Shown here in pieces: positions 8,237 to 13,273 of a stretch of 13,273 bases of DNA. The notes beneath the pieces were generated by a model. That model saw only the letters and a list, made by a program, of their open reading frames with translations. It did not search any database and was not told the DNA's origin. Positions within the stretch are counted from its first letter, which is position 1. Each line of letters opens with the position of its first letter. The position numbers and the translations under genes were made by a program. Source of the stretch: CAMDWQ01 sp964497635. Its GTDB lineage: Bacteria > Omnitrophota > Gorgyraeia > 2-02-FULL-51-18. The stretch is from assembly GCA_964497635.1 (NCBI GenBank), contig CAZCDB010000044.1, positions 1 to 13,273 on the forward strand. The letters run 5' to 3'.

Positions 8237-8336
8237 AAAACCACCTGAAATTATTGCTTATAATCAGATAGATTTTATAATTATTTAATAGATAAAAAAT
8301 TTCCCCAATTCTTGTAATCGTAAGGGCCCCCATGTA

Positions 8337-8358
8337 AACTTAAGAAAATTCTCAAGTT
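8337..8358. promoter_or_regulatory. Imperfect inverted repeat, possible operator
   Basis: AACTTAAGAA and TTCTCAAGTT are separated by two A bases, with nine of ten positions pairing. The dyad is AT-rich, has no downstream T run, and abuts a possible -35 box, so it looks more like a protein-binding dyad than a terminator. Its function is inferred only. Confidence 0.3.
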
Positions 8359-8391
8359 GATACCCTCTACAATTTTATTGGCTGATATTAA
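8357..8391 (+). promoter_or_regulatory. Weak promoter candidate for the large gene
   Basis: TTGATA (8357-8362) could be a -35 box. Possible -10 boxes TGATAT (8383-8388) and TATTAA (8386-8391) are 20 and 23 bases away, longer than the ideal 17. It is listed because this gene follows the only real gap in the window and should have its own promoter. Confidence 0.2.
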
Positions 8392-8416
8392 ATCTATGGT
8401 AAAAGTGGGGTTTTAA

Positions 8417-8497
8417 TTGTCAAAAAATAACCAAATTTTACGCACAATATCACTGCTTCTGATCCAAGCGCTTTTATTGGAGCAGGTCGCTTTTGCT
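8417..8497 (+). other. Sec signal peptide of the large protein
   Basis: A 27-residue N terminus: polar MSKNNQILR with two positive charges, hydrophobic core ISLLLIQALLL, then EQVAFA with an AFA|AP type I signal peptidase site. It predicts export across the inner membrane. Confidence 0.75.
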
Positions 8498-11400
8498 GCG
8501 CCGGATTTTAAGCCGGCTAGACTTGAGCTTTTTTCAAAACCCAAAATCGATCTGGGGATTCCGGAGTCCATTGCTACTATTGAGGATTCGTGGCAAGCTG
8601 TCATCCCGAGCGGAGCGCAAGCGAAGCCGAGGGATCTGTCTTTTGGATTAGATTCCTCCGCTCGGCCGATTGGCCTCGGTCGGAATGACAAGCTCATTTA
8701 TCTCATCCAAGACGCGCACACCAATACTTCCGGTCAATTCAATCTTTCCAAGACGCTGGATCTTTTGCTTCAAAAACATCCTGAAATAAAGTATGTCTTC
8801 GTCGAAGCGGGGTTGGGCGACAACTCCCTTTCTGGATTTAGAAAATACGGCACCGCTGAAGATAGAAGAAAAGTCGCCGAACCTTTTTTAAGAAGTGGCG
8901 AGCTTCACGGGGAAGAGTATCTGCAGTTGACCTCGGGGCATGACTTCACGCTTTGGGGTGTGGAGGATATGGCTCTCTATAGGAAAGCCTTCGAAGATTA
9001 CCGCGATGTCGCCAAAAACAGGGAGAAGTTTGAAGCTTACTTGCAAAGAATCCAAGTCACTATCAATACACTAAAGCCTTATATTTACCGCCCAACGCTT
9101 GCGTTGTTTGAGTCACAGTACGCCAAATATAAAAAAGATGAATTACCGCTAACCGCTTATTTTGAGATCTTGCGCGCGCAAGCCGAGGGCTCTGACATCC
9201 ACCTGGAGGATTATCCACACCTGGAGTCACTCAAAAAATTGCAGAAACTTGAGGGCGGGATTGATTTTAAAAAAGCAAGCGAAGAACAAGTCAGGGCTAT
9301 CCAGTCTCTATCCCCTGAAGATCAAAAGGAAATCCTGGATCTGGCTAAAGAGCAAAGAAAACCTTCCAAGCTCTCAAGTCATGAGCACAGGGAAGAGAAG
9401 GCGTTTTTTGCGCTTCTTGAAGAAAAGCTGGCACGTAATGTCATCCCGAGCGAAGCCGAGGGATCTGATTTTACAAGCAAGATTCCTCGACTCCCTTCGG
9501 TCGCTCGGAATGACATTATGTATCCCAGCCTCATCCAATACTTCACTTATCTTAAAGAAGCCAAAGCTGTCAATCCCCAGGGAATCTTGAAAGAAATGAA
9601 GTCCCTTGAAGCCGAAGTTTTCTCTCGGCTCGCCCAGACCCAGGATGAAAAAACCCTCCATCGCTCTCAGGAGACCGTTTATCTTTTGGAGAAGCTCTTC
9701 AAGCTCCAATTGACCCCGGAAGAATATAAAGACTACCAGACCCTCACCCAGGACTTTGGCATTACGCATCTGACCGGCTTCCTCAATAAAAAGATCATGG
9801 ACCTTAAGACCTACTATGAGCGCGCCCTATTTTTGGAAGAGGGCTATGACCCCATTGTCCAAAAAGCTCAAGACTTTTACGAGCTGACTTATACCCGTGA
9901 TGTGCATTTTGTCGAGGAGGCACTGAGAAAAATGAATCGAGGATCGAGGATCGAGGATCGAGGAAAATCTCCATCCTCCATCCTAGATCCTCCATCCGGC
10001 GCAGCCGTTTTAATCACTGGCGGTTTTCACACCCCGAATCTTAAAAGTCTTTTGAAGGAAAAAGGTGTCTCTTTTGTCTCTGTGGTCCCTCAAGTCCTGC
10101 AGGAAACCAACCAAGCCCGCTACGAGAAGCTTTTGTTGGGACAGGAAAAAACTCTGAATCAGTTGCCCAAAGTTTCTTTGGGAATGCCGACAGCCACTCT
10201 TCGTACATTCGCTCAGCGTCTTCTGACCGATAGCCCCGTCTTGAAGCGTGTTTCTGAAATTCCGATCGAAGTGCATGTTTCCCGTGGAACCCGGAGACTT
10301 GTGGAGGGTCGCCGCAACTTAGGATCAGTCATGTCCGCTGGTGATGGAGCGCGGTTGGCGTTTCAAAGCGGGCAGTCGATGGTGGATGGTGGAACGGAAC
10401 CAACCGGGGCGAGAATGGCAGTCGCTCAAAGCGCTCTTGATGCGGTTAAGGACTCATTGAATTCGGCGTGGGAATTAAGGCTAGAAGGACCCACTCTTGT
10501 TGTTAGATATGCAGCTCAAAACAGATCTTCTGGTTGGGATAGGAAAGAAAAAAAATTTAGTGGTGTAGCAAAAATTGCTTTCCAGAAAGATCGAGGACTT
10601 CATTTTTTTCTCCTTTTTAATGGCGGAAATATCAAAAGAATAGAATTGCGGGGTGATTTCAACTATAACAGAATTTACGAATCCCAAAATATTCCAAAAA
10701 ATGCTCCACCAGAAATTCTTCCCGATGAGATTTTTCAAATTTTATTTCCAGGAGAGCCTCGACAAGGTGCTCGTTTGCCGTCGATCAAAGAGATGTTCAA
10801 AACGATGTTTAGATTCACCGGACAGGTTGTGTTTGGCGCCCCTGCTATTTTGGTGTGGTTTTTGGCCCCCCTTATTTATCAAGTTCAAGGGTTATTTGCC
10901 CAAGGCCTTAATTCCACCAACCTCAATTTTTACGGTTGGCCGGGACAGGATGGCCCTGTTCACGTTTTTGCTTCATACGGTGAGCATGATTATCAAGTGT
11001 ATGTCCGTGTTCAATCTTCCGACGGAAGGACCCTTTTTAGCGGCGCTCTTCAGGTCAAAAATAGATCTTACGAGGCACTTTTGGAGGCGATCAAAAAAGA
11101 AGCAGAAAGATCCGCCGCGCGGTTGGCCTTTAACCACAACTTTGATCCGGAGTCGCTGTCAATTTCTCCGAAGGTTGATCTTGCTCGGGGAGATTGGATG
11201 GAATGGACTCCAAATGTTAGATACCGACCTTCACGTCTTGTGTCTGATCATACGGGCGATCGGCCAATATCAGATCTTTCGCCGGTCGAAGGGCTCCTTC
11301 TGAATTTACAAAAAGCATTTAATCTTATCATGTCCAACAGGGGCTTTTTGGTAGGCCTCAATGAATTTCAGATTGATTATCTTCTACGAGCGAGATTCAA

Positions 11401-13273
11401 AATCCAATCGTCTGTCCCTTATGGCCTTGTTATAGATATGAGAGACGCTTTTTGGGAAGGCAATAGAAAGAATTCTTTGCAAGCAAAGGCTGAGTATGAG
11501 CCAGTCACTTCAAGGACGCACCCTAGTTTGACATTATGGATGACCGCCTCTTTTATTCAAGGCCCTGATCTTAGCGCCCTTCTTCAGCTCGTGCTGGCAG
11601 CTTTCCATGATCCACGGAGCCGCGTTGACTTGAAAAAAGATAAAGCAGTCGAAACCATTGCTTCGAGCCTTCTTTCTTCATCCAACACCCCTTCCGCTGC
11701 GCGGCTGGCAGAGCTGATTTCCAATGAGGTTGTACCCTTTGACAGTCTTGTGAGCCATATTGTCAGGCGGATCCGTGAACGAAAAGCGATCATTTGGGAT
11801 TCTCCTTTAGGCCCCAAAGTTGTCATGAGCGGCGTAAATGGCAGGCAGGGCGAGTTCTGGCTGAAAAGCCATGAGGGGGAGCAATCTGGTCCCGTAGTGA
11901 GTCTCAACGAAGCAGGTGAATTGGAGCAAGTGGTTGCCAAGGCTCTTAGAGAGCTTGGTGTGACCTCGGAGAGATCGGGCTCCTGGAAAGTTCGCGCGGA
12001 TCTGGAAAGGTTGGGCAAACTCAGGTCATTGACCTTTAGCGTAAAATTACCTGAGAATTCTACCCCTCATTTAGAGCAAGCGGATTCGCGCATTAAATAC
12101 ACATCTATCGCCGCGCGGTTGGCTAGTATCAATGATGATATCCGTGAGCTGAGAAGAAATCTCAATGAGGCTGCTGATATTCTGGCGCCGGTAGTCGAGA
12201 ATACCCCAAATTTTAAAAAACTTCATACTCAGATCACGGATATGCTGGCGAATGATTTGGAATCCGTTCAAGCGTGGACCGAGATGGGTGCGGATAGTCT
12301 GGATCGCACAGCTTTTCAGCAGGCTCTTGTTGCTCGCCGCACGGGACTTGTGGCGCGACTGCGTGCGCTACAGACCTGGGTCCATGGTTTTAAGGTAGGT
12401 GGTGATGAAGAAACTCGCTGGATGGGGGTAGAGTTGCTTGGCCATTTGCCAGACGAAGCGGATGCGCTGATCGATCGGTTTGAAAAAATCAGCGAATTAT
12501 TTTATGAGGTTTTGACCCAGCTTAAGTTTGATATCAGGCCTTCTCAAGTTAGTTTGACAGTGAGGACCAGCGCAAAACAAACCTTGGGCCAGGTAATGGA
12601 AGCAGCCAGACAAACTCATGAATATAGAGCTCTGGCCGATAGATCCACGATCTTGAGCGAAAGCATAGGCAAAGCCACCGACCCTCAGGGTCGAGCGCTA
12701 TACCAAAGCCGTTTCTTTTACGATGTACAGGCTCAGTTTCAAGGCAGCCCAGTAGAACCCAATTCGGATGAACTTAGCTATTGGCCGCCTGACTTTGATA
12801 TGGAGGTGCCGGCTGGCACCAAGATTTCCATTATACTAGAAACGGGCGCGAGGCTGGCGGGGACGGCTTCGCCAGTTCAAAGTCCAAGGATGGAAGTTGA
12901 GAGGAAGCCTAGAATTCCTTCAATTTCTAAACTTTCATCTTTCAACTCAGGAAATGCCGCGAGGTTGGCTTCGTTCGATAATGGGGCATTTTATGAGGAC
13001 TTGTTCAGTCTTGGTTTGGTCCCAAGAGCGACTAAAGATGCAAACATTATTGAGTTGACGCGCTTGGATGGAGAGCCCTTGGATCAAGCGGATGCGTTGG
13101 CCATTATCGATAATGGTCTCAACGCGCGGTATGATCTGCGCCTTGAAGGCTCCAACACCATAAAAGTTTCAGAGCAAAGGGTGGTCCGCCTCTGGGACCG
13201 CACCGGTAAAATTTATGATTCGCTTCAATGGGAGGTCAGTTCTGAGGTCTCAAACCTTGAGGTAAATTCAAAG
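8417..13273 (+). CDS. Very large secreted multi-domain protein with TraB/ChaN-like N-terminal domain and AARLA-punctuated modules (3' end outside window)
   Basis: One frame stays open for 1619 codons and runs off the window. The start is TTG at 8417, directly after an in-frame TAA (8414); GTGGGG at 8405-8410 is a weak ribosome binding site. Residues 1-27 form a signal peptide ending AFA|AP. Residues 93-555 resemble, by motif only, the TraB/ChaN/EreA superfamily: IYLIQDAH (H101), YVFVEAG (E130), LWGVED (E183) and LITGGFH (a GxxH ending at H538). Two palindromic elements (residues 62-91 and 342-366) and a 7-mer hairpin repeat interrupt this domain in frame. Residues 804-828 are strongly hydrophobic. 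From residue 644 on, eight [A/G]ARLA-type pentapeptides separate stretches of 20-245 residues. Some stretches are beta-rich and some helical (about 1233-1400); I recognise none of them. A recent fusion of two exported proteins is possible. Family resemblance to uncharacterised PVC-lineage proteins is from memory. Confidence 0.8.
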   Translation, partial: MSKNNQILRTISLLLIQALLLEQVAFAAPDFKPARLELFSKPKIDLGIPESIATIEDSWQAVIPSGAQAKPRDLSFGLDSSARPIGLGRNDKLIYLIQDAHTNTSGQFNLSKTLDLLLQKHPEIKYVFVEAGLGDNSLSGFRKYGTAEDRRKVAEPFLRSGELHGEEYLQLTSGHDFTLWGVEDMALYRKAFEDYRDVAKNREKFEAYLQRIQVTINTLKPYIYRPTLALFESQYAKYKKDELPLTAYFEILRAQAEGSDIHLEDYPHLESLKKLQKLEGGIDFKKASEEQVRAIQSLSPEDQKEILDLAKEQRKPSKLSSHEHREEKAFFALLEEKLARNVIPSEAEGSDFTSKIPRLPSVARNDIMYPSLIQYFTYLKEAKAVNPQGILKEMKSLEAEVFSRLAQTQDEKTLHRSQETVYLLEKLFKLQLTPEEYKDYQTLTQDFGITHLTGFLNKKIMDLKTYYERALFLEEGYDPIVQKAQDFYELTYTRDVHFVEEALRKMNRGSRIEDRGKSPSSILDPPSGAAVLITGGFHTPNLKSLLKEKGVSFVSVVPQVLQETNQARYEKLLLGQEKTLNQLPKVSLGMPTATLRTFAQRLLTDSPVLKRVSEIPIEVHVSRGTRRLVEGRRNLGSVMSAGDGARLAFQSGQSMVDGGTEPTGARMAVAQSALDAVKDSLNSAWELRLEGPTLVVRYAAQNRSSGWDRKEKKFSGVAKIAFQKDRGLHFFLLFNGGNIKRIELRGDFNYNRIYESQNIPKNAPPEILPDEIFQILFPGEPRQGARLPSIKEMFKTMFRFTGQVVFGAPAILVWFLAPLIYQVQGLFAQGLNSTNLNFYGWPGQDGPVHVFASYGEHDYQVYVRVQSSDGRTLFSGALQVKNRSYEALLEAIKKEAERSAARLAFNHNFDPESLSISPKVDLARGDWMEWTPNVRYRPSRLVSDHTGDRPISDLSPVEGLLLNLQKAFNLIMSNRGFLVGLNEFQIDYLLRARFKIQSSVPYGLVIDMRDAFWEGNRKNSLQAKAEYEPVTSRTHPSLTLWMTASFIQGPDLSALLQLVLAAFHDPRSRVDLKKDKAVETIASSLLSSSNTPSAARLAELISNEVVPFDSLVSHIVRRIRERKAIIWDSPLGPKVVMSGVNGRQGEFWLKSHEGEQSGPVVSLNEAGELEQVVAKALRELGVTSERSGSWKVRADLERLGKLRSLTFSVKLPENSTPHLEQADSRIKYTSIAARLASINDDIRELRRNLNEAADILAPVVENTPNFKKLHTQITDMLANDLESVQAWTEMGADSLDRTAFQQALVARRTGLVARLRALQTWVHGFKVGGDEETRWMGVELLGHLPDEADALIDRFEKISELFYEVLTQLKFDIRPSQVSLTVRTSAKQTLGQVMEAARQTHEYRALADRSTILSESIGKATDPQGRALYQSRFFYDVQAQFQGSPVEPNSDELSYWPPDFDMEVPAGTKISIILETGARLAGTASPVQSPRMEVERKPRIPSISKLSSFNSGNAARLASFDNGAFYEDLFSLGLVPRATKDANIIELTRLDGEPLDQADALAIIDNGLNARYDLRLEGSNTIKVSEQRVVRLWDRTGKIYDSLQWEVSSEVSNLEVNSK
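8599..8690. repeat. Palindromic repeat element 1, in frame inside the large gene
   Basis: The left arm begins TGTCATCCCGAGC and the right arm ends GGTCGGAATGACA. The arms are about 40 bases each, pairing imperfectly around a short AT-rich loop (GTCTTTTGGATT). From GTC (8600) to GAC (8689) it is exactly 90 bases, or 30 codons, translated VIPSGAQAKPRD...GLGRND. It sits between the mature N terminus and the IYLIQDAH core strand. This repeat type, with ends of the form TGTCATYCCGAGC, is recalled as common in environmental bacterial genomes. Here it is read through as protein. Confidence 0.88.
9436..9518. repeat. Palindromic repeat element 2, in frame inside the large gene
   Basis: The same family as the element at 8599. 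Its ends are perfect inverted copies TAATGTCA and TGACATTA, the inner arms begin TCATCCCGAGCGAAGCC and end TCGGTCGCTCGGAATGA, and the loop is GATTTTACAAGCAA. From GTC (9440) to GAC (9514) it is 75 bases, or 25 codons, read in the same phase as element 1 as VIPSEAEGSDF...VARND. It lies in a charged linker between EEKLARN and the YPSLIQYFTYL helix. Confidence 0.88.
9936..9997. repeat. 7-bp tandem repeats arranged as a hairpin, in frame
   Basis: Four perfect copies of ATCGAGG (9936-9963) are followed by AAAATCT and then four degenerate copies of CCATCCT (9971-9997; CCATCCT, CCATCCT, AGATCCT, CCATCC). The second half is close to the reverse complement of the first, so the block can fold as a long imperfect hairpin. 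It is translated as NRGSRIEDRGKSPSSILDPPS, a linker just before the LITGGFH motif. Confidence 0.85.
10346..12970 (+). repeat. Eight dispersed [A/G]ARLA-type motifs in the large protein
   Basis: In-frame pentapeptides at 10346 (GARLA), 10406 (GARMA), 10766 (GARLP), 11114 (AARLA), 11696 (AARLA), 12110 (AARLA), 12845 (GARLA) and 12956 (AARLA), each 15 bases long. Spacings are 60, 360, 348, 582, 414, 735 and 111 bases. Flanking residues are not conserved, but the preceding ones are often small or polar (S, T, D, Q, N). The nucleotides are also conserved, near GCNGCGCGGTTGGC. Copies at 11114 and 12110 share the 14-mer GCCGCGCGGTTGGC, and the Arg codon is CGG or AGG in six of eight copies. The motifs fall between modules, like a processing site, recognition tag or junction. 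Confidence 0.85.
10826..10900 (+). other. Internal hydrophobic segment, transmembrane or second signal-like sequence
   Basis: Residues 804-828 of the large protein: VVFGAPAILVWFLAPLIYQVQ followed by GLFA. It is preceded by IKEMFKTMFRFTGQ, with positive charges and two Met codons (10793, 10805), and followed by a polar region. The pattern n-region, hydrophobic core, LFA|Q mimics a signal peptide. It directly follows the GARLP motif at 10766. Confidence 0.6.

Larger units (their letters stand above)
8237..8416 (+). other. AT-rich intergenic region between nadC and the large exported-protein gene
   Basis: 180 bases with no credible gene. No clear rho-independent terminator follows nadC: there is no strong GC stem with a T run. 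The region contains a GGGCCC palindrome at about 8324-8329, the imperfect dyad described separately, and a weak promoter candidate. All reading frames into the next gene are closed by a TAA at 8414, immediately before its TTG start. Confidence 0.6.

Noticed and set aside
8237..8300. Possible rho-independent terminator after nadC
   Set aside because: Only weak AT-rich inverted repeats are present, without a GC stem followed by a T run, so I do not call one.
9162..9590. 142-codon + strand frame and antisense 9374..9769
   Set aside because: Both run through the second palindromic element, which is open in several frames. They are shadows of the large gene.
8599..9997. CRISPR array or transposon remnant made of the repeats in this region
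   Set aside because: The repeats are few, differ in type and length, are palindromic, and have no regular spacers. No transposase, integrase or Cas-like gene is in the window.
10653..11303. 216-codon + strand frame beginning MISTITEF
   Set aside because: It overlaps the continuous frame of the large protein in another phase, has no ribosome binding site or family likeness, and its Arg/Lys/Cys-rich composition looks like out-of-frame translation. I checked for a frameshift here; the main frame stays open throughout.

Overview
The window looks like a bacterial chromosome fragment from a little-cultured lineage. My best guess is the PVC side, Candidatus Omnitrophota (OP3) or a relative. This rests on the type of biosynthetic operon and on recalled similarity of the large exported protein with repeated AARLA/GARLA motifs. 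No rRNA or other marker settles it, so the placement is tentative. All genes are on the + strand.

Positions 1-8236 hold a tightly packed six-gene biosynthetic operon: threonine synthase (5' end outside the window), an ApgM-like 'proposed homoserine kinase', aspartate kinase, (R)-citramalate synthase, valyl-tRNA synthetase and nicotinate-nucleotide pyrophosphorylase. Three junctions are ATGA stop/start overlaps (705, 3087, 4661). The other two gaps are 16 and 6 bases, so co-transcription and translational coupling are very likely. The first four genes cover the aspartate-to-threonine branch and the citramalate entry to isoleucine. valS and nadC look like housekeeping genes carried in the same unit. 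Two points stand out. The aspartate kinase gene has a very strong internal Shine-Dalgarno and in-frame ATG (2605), predicted to give a separate regulatory beta subunit as in Bacillus and Corynebacterium. The ApgM-like protein keeps its fold signatures but appears to have lost most nucleophile and metal-ligand residues, as a pseudoenzyme would.

Positions 8237-8416 are an AT-rich intergenic gap with an imperfect dyad and a weak promoter candidate.

From 8417 to the end of the window runs one uninterrupted reading frame of at least 1619 codons that starts at TTG. It encodes a secreted multi-domain protein. After a signal peptide comes a domain of about 500 residues that resembles, by motif only, the TraB/ChaN/EreA superfamily. 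Next come a second hydrophobic, signal-like segment (10826-10900) and a chain of unrecognised modules punctuated by eight copies of an [A/G]ARLA-type pentapeptide. The first domain also hosts three in-frame DNA repeats. Two are palindromic elements that translate as VIPS...RND, and one is a hairpin built from 7-bp tandem units. Such repeats are absent from the six core genes. The AARLA-punctuated protein and its tolerance of in-frame repeats are the most novel part of the window.
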